NCBI GenBank assembly: GCA_019261985.1
Contig: JAFAQY010000132.1
Coordinates: forward strand, 1 to 64,000
Reading direction: 5' to 3'
DNA: 64,000 bases
Origin: Bryobacterales bacterium
Lineage (GTDB): Bacteria > Acidobacteriota > Terriglobia > Bryobacterales > Bryobacteraceae
In this document: piece by piece, positions 9,077 through 17,804 of the stretch
Numbering within the stretch: the first letter of the stretch is position 1
How the letters are laid out: every line of letters starts with the position of its first letter
Notes under the pieces: generated by a model
Database searches by the model: none
Told to the model about the DNA's origin: nothing
The model's input: the letters and a program-made list of their open reading frames with translations, nothing else
Translations under genes and position numbers: made by a program

Positions 9077-9104
9077 GTAGGACAAGGTTTGAAGCTTGTC
9101 CTAC
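9077..9104. repeat. palindromic repeat, family B (GTAGGACAAG)
   Basis: A perfect ten-base inverted repeat, GTAGGACAAG/CTTGTCCTAC, encloses an eight-base loop between the convergent dksA-like and tpx genes. The same core (GGACAAGC/GCTTGTCC) occurs twice at 33498-33552. As a hairpin between convergent genes it could also end transcription from both sides. Confidence 0.75.
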
Positions 9105-9139
9105 CATCTGAGTTGATCGTCTGGCTACGAACGCCTCCG

Positions 9140-9667
9140 CTAAGCTTTCGCTGCCCCACCCGCTAAAGACTTGGCGGCTGCGAGCGCAGCCTCATAGTTG
9201 GGGTGATCGCCCACTTCCTTCACGTATTCGACATAGCGGATTTGATTCTGCGGATCGACGACGAAAATCGCACGGCTCATAATGCGGAGATCTTTGATTA
9301 AGGTCCCATAGGCCTGTCCAAAGGAGCCGTCACGGTGATCGGAAACCATCTTCACATTGTCGACTCCGAACGCGCCGCACCAGCGCTTTTGCGCGAACGG
9401 CAGGTCCATGCTGAATGTGTAAATGCTCAAGTTCGGAAGTTTGCCGGCCTCCTCGTTGAACCGTTTCGTCTGCGCATCGCAAACGGGCGTGTCGAGCGAC
9501 GGCACCACGCTAAAAATGCGCACGCCATTACCGGTCGCCTTCAGGTCCACCGGTTTGAGAGAATTATCGACGGCATGAAAATCCGGCGCCTTATCACCCG
9601 CCTTTAGCTCCGGCCCCAGCACCGTCATCGGATTGCCTTTTAATGTTGTTGCTCCTGTTCTTTCCAT
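9140..9667 (-). CDS. tpx: thiol peroxidase (atypical 2-Cys peroxiredoxin), Tpx
   Basis: Tpx reduces hydrogen peroxide and alkyl hydroperoxides with electrons from thioredoxin. The protein shows the family start MERTGATTLKGNP, VLGPELKAGDKAPDF, the peroxidatic motif VPSLDTPVCD and a second Cys in KRWCGAFG that fits the resolving residue. I chose the ATG at 9667, which begins the conserved sequence; the ATG at 9688 would add seven residues. No Shine-Dalgarno is visible, but TACAAT (9675-9680) lies seven bases upstream, so a leaderless transcript is possible. It sits just downstream of the molybdenum hydroxylase operon on the same strand, with a 34-base gap. Confidence 0.93.
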   Translation of the reverse strand: MERTGATTLKGNPMTVLGPELKAGDKAPDFHAVDNSLKPVDLKATGNGVRIFSVVPSLDTPVCDAQTKRFNEEAGKLPNLSIYTFSMDLPFAQKRWCGAFGVDNVKMVSDHRDGSFGQAYGTLIKDLRIMSRAIFVVDPQNQIRYVEYVKEVGDHPNYEAALAAAKSLAGGAAKA

Positions 9668-9701
9668 ACGGACTATTGTATCCAGCATGTTTGCACCGGC
9701 T

Positions 9702-10130
9702 CTACGCGGACGCCAGCTTTTCGAAGAACCGCTTGATCATCATTCGCGCGGTCACGTCGATCAGGCGCTGGCCGACGGCGGCGATCGTTCCGCCGACCTG
9801 GACGTCGCCGTCATAGGTCACTTCCGTTCCCTCGCCCGCCGGAGTCAACTTTAGAAGACCTTCGCCCTTCATGAACCCGATCTTGCCTGTGCCTTCGACG
9901 ACCAGCCGGAAGCTATCGGGCGGCTGCTGGTCGGTGATGCGCACCTTGCCCTCGAAGGCGCCGGAGATGCTGGCCATCGCCAGCTTCATTTTCATCCGGT
10001 ACTCGCCGGGGCCCATGCGCTCCAGCGACTCGCAGCCGGGCATGGCTTTGGCCAGCATCTCGGGGTCCTGCATCATTTCGTAAGCGCGATCGGGTGGCAG
10101 CGCGAGCGTGGAAGAGCCGCTAATTTTCAC
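9702..10130 (-). CDS. CoxG-like SRPBCC protein of a molybdenum hydroxylase operon
   Basis: The product (about 142 residues from the GTG at 10130) matches the carbon monoxide dehydrogenase subunit G family: KISGSSTLALPPDRAYEMMQDPEML at the start, then KVRITDQQPPDSFRLVVEG and DVQVGGTIAAVGQRL near the end. CoxG proteins are SRPBCC-fold proteins thought to help recruit or mature the hydroxylase at the membrane. The GTG overlaps the stop of the upstream FAD-subunit gene by four bases (GTGA), typical of translational coupling. This short start is preferred over an in-frame ATG at 10187 that would run far into that gene. Confidence 0.87.
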   Translation of the reverse strand: MKISGSSTLALPPDRAYEMMQDPEMLAKAMPGCESLERMGPGEYRMKMKLAMASISGAFEGKVRITDQQPPDSFRLVVEGTGKIGFMKGEGLLKLTPAGEGTEVTYDGDVQVGGTIAAVGQRLIDVTARMMIKRFFEKLASA

Positions 10131-10981
10131 GAAGTTCTCGCAAGCGCCAAGGCGATGGCTCGCGCTGCGTGAATGGTCGCGAGGCACCGCCGGTAGTCGG
10201 CCGAAGCGTGAATGTCGGAGTTGGCGTCCACACCCTGCGCCACCAGCTCAGAGGCCGCCTGGATCTCCGCTGGCGTGCCTGCGCGGCCTTCCAACGCGGC
10301 CTCCGCATGCGTGGCGCGGAAAGCTCGATTGGAAAGACCGGTGACGCCGATGCGCGCCATCGAAAGCTTATCTCCGGCGCGGCGCAGGCGGACGGCGACG
10401 CCGACGATCGCGAATCCGCTCGCCGGCTGGGGAACTTTTTGATAATAAGTTCCCGTGCCCGCGCCATCGACGGGCACAATGATTTCGCGGATGACCTCGC
10501 CGCTATCGAGCGCGGTCGTGAAGGTATCCACAAGAAATTCGTCGACGCCGAGAGTGCGCTCGGATTTCGCGCCTTTCAGGACTAGCCGCGCTTCGAGCGC
10601 TTGAAGCGCGGCGGGATAGTCGGCAGCGGGATCGGCGTGCGCGATGCTTCCGCCGATCGTGCCCATGTTGCGGACCTGCACATCGCCGATATTCGACGCC
10701 GTTTCGGCCAGAAGGGGGCACTTCGAGCGGATTAGCGTGGAGCTTTCGATTTCCTGGTGGGTTACCGTGGCTCCGATATGGATCGCGCCTTTGTCCTCCG
10801 CGATATAGTTGAGTTCTTTCACGCGCCCCAAATCGACCAAATGCTCGGGCGCGGCTAGACGCAGCTTCATGGCGGGGATCAAGCTCATGCCGCCGGCAAG
10901 CGGCTTTGCTCCGCTGGCGATCAGGGCGACCACTTCCTCAAGCGTCTTGGGCGCGGAATAATCGAAGGTTTGCGGAATCAT
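10127..10981 (-). CDS. molybdenum hydroxylase FAD-binding subunit, CoxM-like
   Basis: The 284-residue protein is the medium, FAD-carrying subunit of a xanthine dehydrogenase/CO dehydrogenase-type enzyme. It passes electrons from the iron-sulfur subunit to the acceptor. Signatures are LAGGMSLIPAMKLRLAAP (FAD pyrophosphate contact), IGATVTHQEIE and GGSIAHADPAADYPAALQA, with the CO-dehydrogenase flavoprotein C-domain after residue 175. The gene overlaps the large-subunit gene by four bases upstream and the CoxG-like gene by four bases downstream, so this is one operon. Confidence 0.93.
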   Translation of the reverse strand: MIPQTFDYSAPKTLEEVVALIASGAKPLAGGMSLIPAMKLRLAAPEHLVDLGRVKELNYIAEDKGAIHIGATVTHQEIESSTLIRSKCPLLAETASNIGDVQVRNMGTIGGSIAHADPAADYPAALQALEARLVLKGAKSERTLGVDEFLVDTFTTALDSGEVIREIIVPVDGAGTGTYYQKVPQPASGFAIVGVAVRLRRAGDKLSMARIGVTGLSNRAFRATHAEAALEGRAGTPAEIQAASELVAQGVDANSDIHASADYRRCLATIHAARAIALALARTS

Positions 10982-13308
10982 GCGGCCCTCCCGGTGACCA
11001 GCTTCCAGATCTTTTCAGGCGTCAGCGGCATATCGACGTGCCGCACGCCCAGCGGCGCCAGCGCGTCTACAACCGAATTGACGACCGCGGGCGAGCAGCC
11101 GATGGTTCCGGCCTCCCCGACGCCTTTCACTCCCAACGGATTCACAGGCGAGGGCGTAACGGTATGGCTGCTCTCAATCCAAGGCATCATATGCGCGCGC
11201 GGAACGGCGTAATCCATCAACTCTCCTGTCACGAGTTGACCGTTGTCGTCATACACCGCTTGCTCAAACAACGCCTGGCCGAGGCCCTGCGCGACTCCGC
11301 CATGCAGTTGCCCATCTACGATGAGCGGATTCAAAATGCGGCCGCAATCGTCCACCGCGACGTAGCGCTTCAACGTTATGTCGCCCGTTTCGCGGTCGAC
11401 TTCGGTAATGACGATATGCGCGCCGAAGGGGAAGGTGAAGTTCGGCGGCTCCCAAAAGTGAGTGGAAACCAGGCCGGGCTCGGTATTGGGCGGGAGTTTC
11501 AGCGCGCGATGGGCGGCGAACGCAATTTTCTGGAACGAGACCGTTTTCCCGGTTCTGTTGCAGGTGCATTGACCGCCTTCCAACGAGACATCTTCTGAAT
11601 CCAGCAGCACGGCGCCGAATTTTTTTAGTTTCGCTTTTAAATCCTGAAGCGCAAAATAGAGCGCCGCCCCGCCGACCGCCGTTGCGCGGCTGCCGAAGGT
11701 GCCGATGCCGTATTGCACGATGGCGGTGTCGCCGTGAAGCACGAGAACGTCGTCGATATCGACGCCTAGTTCATCGGCCGCGATCTGCGCGAACGTGGTC
11801 TCTTCACCCTGACCGTGCGGGGAGACGCCCGTCATAACGGTGACTTTGCCTGAAGGCTCAATCTTCACTGTCGCGCTCTCCCATCCGCCCGCGGGAGTGG
11901 CCGGGGAAGGGCCCATAGCGCAGATCTCCCCGTACGTGCAAATGCCGATTCCCATCAGCCTGCCTTGCTGTCGCTGCTTGGCTTGCTCATCACGCGCGGC
12001 CTTATAGTCCACCAACTCGAGAGCCTTTTTAAGCGGAGCCGCGTAGTCTCCGGAGTCGTACATTAGACCCGTAGCCGTGGGAAATGGGAATTCTTCGTTC
12101 TGGACGAAGTTCTTCATCCGCACTTCCGCCGGATCCATTTTCAATTCAGTCGCGAGGATGTCGACCATGCGCTCGATGGCGTGGGTTGCCTCGGGGCGGC
12201 CCGCGCCCCGGTACGCGTCGGTCGGCGTGCAGTTGGTGAACACGCCCACAATATCGGCGCTGACGGTTTTGGTGCGGTAAAGGCCGGGCGCCATCAAAAC
12301 ACTAAGCGTCGGAATCGCGGGCCCGAGCAATTGATGAAATGCGCCCAGATCCTGAATGATTTTCAGCTTGATTCCGAGAATGGTGCCGTCTTTTTTGGCG
12401 GCGACCTCGTAATAATCGACGTGGCCTCGGCCGTGAATGGTGCAGGTGAAGTTTTCGCGGCGCGATTCGATCCATTTGACAGGCTTGTTGATCTTCATCG
12501 CGACGAAGCCCATCAGCGCTTCTTCGGCATAGACGTTGAGCTTGCTGCCGAAGCCTCCGCCAACCTCCGGCGCGACGACGCGCAGCCGGTTCTCTTCCAA
12601 GCCCAGCATCGCGGCAACCAGCGTGCGCACCAAGTGCGGCACCTGGGTGCTGGTGTAAATGGTAAGCGCGCGGTCCGCTCCGCGCCAGTCGGCCACAACG
12701 CCACGGGTCTCCATCGCCATTGGGACCAGGCGCTGGCTGGTGATGCGCTGCTTTACGACGACGTCCGCTTCGGCAAAGGCTTTGTCGACCTCGCCGCCTT
12801 CCTGATGGAAGGTGAACGCGATGTTGTCAGGCCATTCGGGGTGAACGGCGGGCGCGCCCTTTTCGAGCGCCTTTTCCGGGTCGGCGACCGCCGGTAGAAC
12901 TTCATAATCGACTTCAACAAGGTCGGCGGCGTCTTTCGCGATATACCGGTCGGTCGCAACGACAACCGCGACAGGATGACCGACCAGATACACCCGATCC
13001 TGCGCCAGGATGGTGTGATGCGGGACACGCAGACCGGGCAGAGCGGCGCCGCAGGGAACCGTTCCGACGTTCGCCACATCCTTCCCGGTGAAGATCGCGA
13101 CGACTCCTTTCGTGGCCGCAGCCTTGGAGGTGTCAATGGAGCGGATTTTCGCCGCGGCATGCGGGCTACGCACAATCATGGCGAAGTGCATGCCGGGCAT
13201 CTTGATATCTTCAACGTAAGTAGCGGTGCCGGTGATCAGGCGCGGGTCCTCGCGGCGGCGGATTCGCTTCCCAACGAGAGTTTCGGGTTTCGCTGTTGTG
13301 GTGGCCAT
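10978..13308 (-). CDS. molybdenum hydroxylase large subunit, CoxL-like form II
   Basis: The 776-residue catalytic subunit carries the molybdopterin-cytosine-dinucleotide site. N-terminal aldehyde oxidase/xanthine dehydrogenase domain features include [21 protein letters not shown] and [15 protein letters not shown]. Near residue 363 lies [10 protein letters not shown], the form II signature; true aerobic CO dehydrogenases (form I) have AYxCSFR in its place. GVGEAGTIG near the C-terminus carries the catalytic base Glu. The substrate is therefore unknown: CO oxidation cannot be assumed for form II, and a heterocycle or aldehyde is equally likely. It lies between the small subunit gene (four bases apart) and the FAD subunit gene. 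Confidence 0.93.
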   Translation of the reverse strand: MATTTAKPETLVGKRIRRREDPRLITGTATYVEDIKMPGMHFAMIVRSPHAAAKIRSIDTSKAAATKGVVAIFTGKDVANVGTVPCGAALPGLRVPHHTILAQDRVYLVGHPVAVVVATDRYIAKDAADLVEVDYEVLPAVADPEKALEKGAPAVHPEWPDNIAFTFHQEGGEVDKAFAEADVVVKQRITSQRLVPMAMETRGVVADWRGADRALTIYTSTQVPHLVRTLVAAMLGLEENRLRVVAPEVGGGFGSKLNVYAEEALMGFVAMKINKPVKWIESRRENFTCTIHGRGHVDYYEVAAKKDGTILGIKLKIIQDLGAFHQLLGPAIPTLSVLMAPGLYRTKTVSADIVGVFTNCTPTDAYRGAGRPEATHAIERMVDILATELKMDPAEVRMKNFVQNEEFPFPTATGLMYDSGDYAAPLKKALELVDYKAARDEQAKQRQQGRLMGIGICTYGEICAMGPSPATPAGGWESATVKIEPSGKVTVMTGVSPHGQGEETTFAQIAADELGVDIDDVLVLHGDTAIVQYGIGTFGSRATAVGGAALYFALQDLKAKLKKFGAVLLDSEDVSLEGGQCTCNRTGKTVSFQKIAFAAHRALKLPPNTEPGLVSTHFWEPPNFTFPFGAHIVITEVDRETGDITLKRYVAVDDCGRILNPLIVDGQLHGGVAQGLGQALFEQAVYDDNGQLVTGELMDYAVPRAHMMPWIESSHTVTPSPVNPLGVKGVGEAGTIGCSPAVVNSVVDALAPLGVRHVDMPLTPEKIWKLVTGRAA

Positions 13309-13311
13309 GGT

Positions 13312-13782
13312 CTAAGCTCCTGCTGCCTTGGCGGCGGCCTTTACGGCATTGACGATGTGTTGATAGCCGGTGCAGCGGCAGATGTTGCCTTCGAGCCCCT
13401 CGCGGATTTCTTCTTCTGTCGGGTCGGGATTGCGATCCAGAATTTGTTTGGAGGCCATGATCATGCCGGGCGTGCAGAAGCCGCATTGCAGCCCGTGCTC
13501 GTTCCAAAAGGCTTCCTGAATTTTGTGAAGCTGCCCGTTGGAGGCGAGGCCCTCGATCGTGAGGATCTTCGCGCCATCGGCCTGGACGGCGAACATGGTG
13601 CAACTCTTGACGGCTTTACCGTTGAGTTCCACTGTGCACGCACCGCACAGCGAGGTTTCGCACCCGACGTGGGGGCCGGTGAGCCCCACTACCTCGCGCA
13701 GATAATGAATCAGCAGGAGCCTCGGCTCGACTGCGTGGGAATAATCGGTCCCGTTGATGGTCAAATTTATGGTTTGGGTCAT
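13312..13782 (-). CDS. molybdenum hydroxylase iron-sulfur subunit, CoxS-like
   Basis: The small subunit has about 156 residues and two [2Fe-2S] clusters. The plant-ferredoxin-type N-domain shows [16 protein letters not shown] plus a further Cys in VKSCTMFA, and the helical C-domain shows [11 protein letters not shown] and [10 protein letters not shown]. The ATG at 13782 gives [13 protein letters not shown], the usual beginning of the family. A further upstream ATG at 13860 would add 26 atypical residues. It is the first gene of the S-L-M-G operon, an order common to form II hydroxylases. Confidence 0.93.
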   Translation of the reverse strand: MTQTINLTINGTDYSHAVEPRLLLIHYLREVVGLTGPHVGCETSLCGACTVELNGKAVKSCTMFAVQADGAKILTIEGLASNGQLHKIQEAFWNEHGLQCGFCTPGMIMASKQILDRNPDPTEEEIREGLEGNICRCTGYQHIVNAVKAAAKAAGA

Positions 13783-14192
13783 GGGAGACTTGAGCGCCCG
13801 GTGAGGGGCGGCTTTAAGAAGATACCAAATCGAGGACGGGCCGTCAGCTTGGTTGAGCAAAACACGCTGAATTTACGCTGGCGCGGTTGACCCGTCTAAT
13901 ATTTTCAACAGCTTGCTGGGTTCGTTTCGCAAAAATCCATTTTGACGTTTCTCTTTCCCTGGTCGGCGTGGGTTCGCCTCGCAGAATGTGGTAGAGTTGG
14001 CCGCACCGGCCGTGCGCATTCGGGACGTGTGACGTATTCGCGGAGAGCATCGATTTAGCATCGGATCTTCTAATCAATCGCCGATAGCGGTGCGCGTCGG
14101 ATCTGTTTGAGCCGCTTCGCAAAACCGCGTGTGGTTTCGCGTGTGACGGCACGGTGCGAACCACCCATGCGGGTTAATCTTCGGGGCGTGGC
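13783..14192. other. non-coding gap before the decayed accessory patch
   Basis: About 410 bases separate coxS from the RHS remnant. No supported gene is seen. The part near coxS must hold the operon promoter, but I find no convincing -35/-10 pair. A small inverted repeat AAACC/GGTTT lies at 14122-14137. The RHS similarity begins only at about 14230, so the left edge of the accessory patch lies in this gap. Confidence 0.4.
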
Positions 14193-15893
14193 ATGTTTCC
14201 GGCCCCACAGTTCTTCGAAGCCTGGCGCTTGACCCAGGTGGTGGAGCACCCTTCCGGCCTCGCATATGCGACGACTTACGTTTACCACGTCTTGGACAAT
14301 TTGACGAAAGTCACACAAGGATTGCAGACACGGAATTTCGTTTACGATTCGCGGAGCCGATTGACGAGCGCGGCGAATCCGGAGAGCGGCACGGTCAGCT
14401 ACGGCTACGACAACAACGGAAATTTCATTTGGCGGCAGAACAACGCGGGCGTGGAGACCTGTTATCAATACGACGCCGCGAATCGCGTAACTCTTCAGGT
14501 GTATTTCACGGGAAATCCGGCGGGCGGGACCACGGGCCAATGCTCCCAGATTCCCGCCGCGAATTTCTACTCCAACACGCCGAACGTGACGTATGCTTAC
14601 GATACCGGGGCCACGAATGCGGCGGGCCGATTGGTTTCGGTGACGAATTCGGCCGGGGTGGTCAATCAGATTGTGAGTTACGATGCGCTGGGCCGCGTGA
14701 CGGCGAGCAGCCAGACGATCTCGGGCCGGACGTACACCTTTCCCAACTACAGCTATAATCTGGCCGATGCGATGACTTCGGAAACCTATCCTTCGAACCG
14801 CGTAGTAAGCACCGGCTACGATCAGGCGAACCGCCCCAATTCGCTGACTTCGGGATCGACGACCTATCTTTCGAGCGTGACCTATGCTCCGCATGGCGCG
14901 TTGGCCGGCCATGTGTACGACAACGGCCAGCTCGGGCGGCTGTACAGCTACAACAAGCGCTTGCAGCCGACCGAGATGAGGGACGGCGCTCCCACGCTGA
15001 GCGGCGGGACGGTGAGCTCTATTGGTAATCCGCTGCTGGATTTGCAATATTTTTGGGGATCGCAGACATTGGGCGGCGATAGCCCGTCCAACAACGGGAA
15101 CCTGACCAACCAGCAGATCGCGACGCAGAATCCGTCGGGGAGCTTTTATCAGAGTTACACATACGACTCGCTGAACCGGCTGTGGAGCGCCACGGATACG
15201 GGAGGCTGGTCGATGCAGTTCGGCTCTACTCAGTCGGGCGCCGGGGACCGTTATGGAAACATCTGGCTATCGTCGGTGAGTGGGATTCCGGCCCAGCCGC
15301 TGATGCCTGCGACGCAATCGGCTTATAATGCGGCGAACCAAATGGTGGGCTTGGGTTATGACGGCAACGGGAACCAGAGCAGCTTCGGCGCGTACACGAT
15401 CGGCTACGACGCGGAGAACCGGCAAATCACGGTGAGTAGTACGCAGCCCTCGTTGAGCGCGGCGTATGCGTATGATGGGACCGGGCAGCGGGTGATGAAA
15501 ACGCTCGCGGGCGGAGCGACGACGGTGTATGTGCACGACGCGTTCGGGAATTTGGCGGCGGAATACACGGCCGACGGGTCTTCCTCCCCGCCGTGCGCGA
15601 CGTGTTATTTGAGCGCGGATCATCTGGGTAGCACACGGATGGTGGCGGACCAGAACGGGAATCCGGTAGCGCGGCATGACTACTTGCCGTTCGGAGGGGA
15701 GATCCCAACGGGTTTTGCGGGGCGGACCAGCGCTTGGGGGACAGCGGATAACTTGAGCGTGAAATTCACCGGCAAAGAAAGAGATAGCAAGACAGGAAAC
15801 GATAACTTCCTCGCCAGGTATATGAGTTCGGCGCAGGGGAGGTTCCTGTCGCCCGGGTCTTGTAAAGTATTTTGTGTAAACGTTTTTTTCTGA
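14193..15893 (+). pseudogene. truncated RHS/YD-repeat protein, interrupted by an IS256 relic
   Basis: The frame encodes repeated YD motifs typical of RHS wall/secreted proteins: FVYDSRSRLTSAANPESG, YGYDNNGNF, YDAANRVTLQVY, YDALGRVT, YDSLNRLWSA, YDAENRQITV and AYDGTGQRVMKTL. It then enters the conserved RHS core with YLSADHLGSTRMV, HDYLPFGGEI, KFTGKERD and ARYMSSAQGRFLSP. Immediately after that, at about 15855, the sequence turns into an insertion-sequence end and stops at 15893. RHS proteins usually have a much longer N-terminal half, a secretion domain and a C-terminal toxin; here similarity starts only at about residue 12, so the 5' part is missing too. The rest of the core resumes at about 16031. 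A dead fragment is the simplest reading. Confidence 0.8.
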
Positions 15894-16030
15894 CAGCGGG
15901 TTTTGATCCCGCGGGATCTTCGATCTGTTTCCCGGGACATTGAAGACGGCGTAGATTTCTTTCAGGCCCGGGATCACGCCAGCGCGCAGGGGCCATTTTT
16001 GAGCGGGGACGATCTGTTTGCGGGCAGCTA
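15855..16030 (-). mobile_element. IS256-family relic (terminal inverted repeat plus transposase C-terminus)
   Basis: The terminal sequence at 15855-15881, whose inner part reads TATTTTGTGTAAAC, resembles the ends of IS256/Mutator-family elements, where TTTTGTGTAAA is common. On the minus strand the next 150 bases read QKWPLRAGVIPG and LKEIYAVFNVPGNRSK. This is reminiscent of the transposase C-terminus (KW..P.R.WK....FAI.F..R) but has lost frame. Only about 175 bases remain and no second inverted repeat is present, so most of the element was deleted. It sits exactly in the RHS core, between GRFLSP and the PQSWNLYSY block. Confidence 0.6.
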
Positions 16031-16501
16031 TCCATCCGCAGAGCTGGAATCTGTACTCGTATGCGCTCAATAATCCGATGGTATATACCGATCCGACCGG
16101 CAATAACGCGATTTGCAACGACGATCCGGATAATTTCGTGTGCACGGGTAATCCGCCTCCTCCCCCGCAGGATCCGTTGGGGCGGGGGGACATTGTTCCA
16201 GTTGTGGTGGGACTCGACGCGTACGGTGTTCGAGTTGGCGAATCAAGGGGCGTAGCAGATCGCCGGGCAGACACCGGACTTTTTGGGGCGTCCTAGGAAT
16301 ACTACGTGTTTGGCGGCGGCGGATGGCGGGAGCCTCGGCTGGCGCGGCGGTGGGCGCGGCGGGGATCGTGACGGGGCCGGGCGTGGGGGTGACAGAGCCG
16401 GTCGGGTTCTTGGGCGGTGGGGCGGTCGGCTATGTTGGGGGGCTGTTCACCCGCATGGGGAGTGTTGGGCCTACAGGGGATATTTGGCAAGCAAGGAACG
16501 T
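16031..16501 (+). pseudogene. decayed 3' part of the RHS gene
   Basis: Right of the IS relic the RHS core resumes with PQSWNLYSYALNNP and YTDPTG, the invariant end of the RHS barrel. After about 16190 the protein-like signal hops between frames: LWWDSTRTVFELANQGA in one frame, then a glycine-zipper stretch (GASAGAAVGAAGIVTG, GFLGGGAVGYVGGLF) in another. Several small indels are needed to read through it. This region would have carried the variable C-terminal module. Confidence 0.65.
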
Positions 16502-17074
16502 ATGTTGCGGAGCAATACGATGCGGCCAGCGATTGTATTCGGAGCGATCTTGCTTCTCGTATCGGTGGCATTTGTTCTCAGAAGGGCGCCATCGATCGCA
16601 CGAAGGGCAAGCGGCGGAAAATCCTCCGATCATGTAGCGAGGCGGAATGAGCGAGTAGGTCCAGCGTGGGCCTATCCGGATTCGATTCGCACACCCGGGA
16701 CGACGAATCCGGATATAAGTCAGGCGAACATTGACGAGACGATTTGCAATTCCGGGTGGAGCACTAAACTTGTTCGTCCGAAGGAGTCGTATACAGCAAA
16801 GCTGAAGGTTCTTCAAATGCGCGAATGGGGTTTTTCAGGGAGAACGTCGGATTATGAGGAGGATCACTTGATCAGCCTAGAGTTGGGCGGTCATCCTACG
16901 GACGCTCGGAATCTTTGGCCGGAGCCGTATTCGCCGAAGCCCGGCGCCCGTGAGAAGGACGTCGTCGAGCGATATCTGCACCGGCAGGTCTGCCAAGGAG
17001 TGCTACCGCTGAGCGAGGCGCAACAGCAAATCGCGACTGACTGGTACAAAGTGTACGTGGCGATCGAGAAGTAG
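16502..17074 (+). CDS. exported or membrane-anchored His-Me finger (HNH-like) nuclease-type protein
   Basis: The chosen ATG has AAGGA four bases upstream and yields a hydrophobic N-terminal segment (MRPAIVFGAILLLVSVAFVL from residue 7), a signal peptide or anchor. The conserved part is the C-terminal 130 residues: YPDSIRTPGTTNPDI, then DYEEDHLISLELGGHPTD, NLWPEPYSP, GAREKDVVERYLH and VCQGVLPLSEAQ. The EDHLI-x-LELGG...NLWPE pattern is that of small stand-alone HNH-like proteins common in proteobacteria and acidobacteria, where DH supplies the catalytic His. Substrate and role are unknown. The frame stays open upstream into the RHS remains to 16283, so an origin as an RHS C-terminal toxin cannot be excluded. 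No immunity gene is recognised next to it. Confidence 0.65.
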   Translation: MLRSNTMRPAIVFGAILLLVSVAFVLRRAPSIARRASGGKSSDHVARRNERVGPAWAYPDSIRTPGTTNPDISQANIDETICNSGWSTKLVRPKESYTAKLKVLQMREWGFSGRTSDYEEDHLISLELGGHPTDARNLWPEPYSPKPGAREKDVVERYLHRQVCQGVLPLSEAQQQIATDWYKVYVAIEK

Positions 17075-17084
17075 GAAAACAATT

Positions 17085-17205
17085 TCAGCATCGCGAATCT
17101 TGACGTGCAGTGCGTCCAGGTACACGATCGGATACACCGAATTTAAAGGACGGCTCTTGCCGCTTTCAGCGAGCGTTTACGTTCAAGCGATCGAGGATCT
17201 CCGGC
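17085..17205 (-). mobile_element. IS256-family transposase relic (catalytic segment)
   Basis: Read on the minus strand, the segment encodes RPLNSVYPIVYLDALHVKIRD. This matches the most conserved block of IS256/Mutator transposases (RPLD.VYPIVYLDAL.VK.RD), including the first catalytic Asp. Just upstream the frame is broken: EILDRLNVNAR can be read only in another frame and a stop intervenes. Nothing else of the element is recognisable around it. It has the same orientation as the relic at 15855-16030. Confidence 0.75.
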
Positions 17206-17225
17206 GCGAAAGGCGCACACGATAC

Positions 17226-17559
17226 CTAGAAGCTGGACGGCGGCTCTTCCCTGCCACGCAAGATAGCGGCCATCACGCGCGGACTGCGGTGGCCATGCAT
17301 TACAGCGATCACCCAGAGCGGTTTTTCATCGGGCGCATAGGCGATCAGGTAATCCCTGACGCGTATGAAGCGCAGCGGGCGGTTCGTCAGGTCGGCGCGG
17401 CGATGGCCGATATGGGGGAAAGGAACGACGCGCTGAATGGCTCGGTAAATGTCGTCAACTACGCGATGCGCGGCTCTCGGGCTGTCCTGGCCGATATAAG
17501 CGGCTATTTCATCGATGTCGATGAAGGCTTCGGGGGTGAAGCGCGTAGCCTCCGCTCAT
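17226..17559 (-). pseudogene. ParE/RelE-type toxin gene inactivated by a one-base insertion
   Basis: The ATG at 17557-17559 overlaps the antitoxin stop as ATGA, the usual start for this toxin class. It reads MSGGYALHPRS and stops after 16 codons. One base over, a continuous frame reads FTPEAFIDIDEIAAYIGQ, DSPRAAHRVVDDIYRAI, FPHIGHRRADL, RFIRVRDYLIAYAPDE and VIAVMHGHRSPRVMAAIL to the stop at 17226-17228. That is a complete ParE-type toxin with the terminal H(G/S)R motif. Removing one G after the TAC codon (ggctacgcgcttc) restores MSGGYRFTPEAF. The antitoxin is intact, so loss of the toxin is a plausible relaxed state; a sequencing error is the alternative. Confidence 0.75.
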
Positions 17560-17804
17560 GCTGGGCCGTTGGGCCGCGCGTCGATCCTTTCATGGAGGCG
17601 GACGAAAGCCTCCTCGCCATCGATCAGCTTTACCCGGCCGCTTTTGATGTCATCGTAGCGAGAATCGAGCAACTGGCGGGTTTCGGCAAGCTCGTCGACA
17701 TAGCCGGCCACGGCGTCATGCACCAGGTCGGCGGCGGCGCGACCGCTCTCGCGGGCGATCTGATCGAGCTTGGCTTGCAGAGCGGGTTCAAACTGCACTT
17801 CCAT
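17556..17804 (-). CDS. antitoxin of the ParD / ribbon-helix-helix type
   Basis: This 82-residue protein begins MEVQFEPALQAKLDQIARES with a following GRAAADLVHDAVAGYVDE, the layout of small helical antitoxins paired with ParE toxins. The C-terminal half (ETRQLLDSRYDDIKSGRVKL, DGEEAFVRLHERID) matches the toxin-wrapping tail, with the SG-x-V-x-x-IDGEE pattern common to this class. An AAGGAAA box precedes the ATG. It overlaps the downstream toxin remnant by four bases. The perfect palindrome at 17857-17868 upstream is a likely operator. Confidence 0.85.
   Translation of the reverse strand: MEVQFEPALQAKLDQIARESGRAAADLVHDAVAGYVDELAETRQLLDSRYDDIKSGRVKLIDGEEAFVRLHERIDARPNGPA

Noticed and set aside
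10978-13308. Calling the molybdenum hydroxylase an aerobic CO dehydrogenase.
   Set aside because: The active-site loop is AYRGAGR (form II) rather than AYxCSFR, so CO as substrate is not supported.
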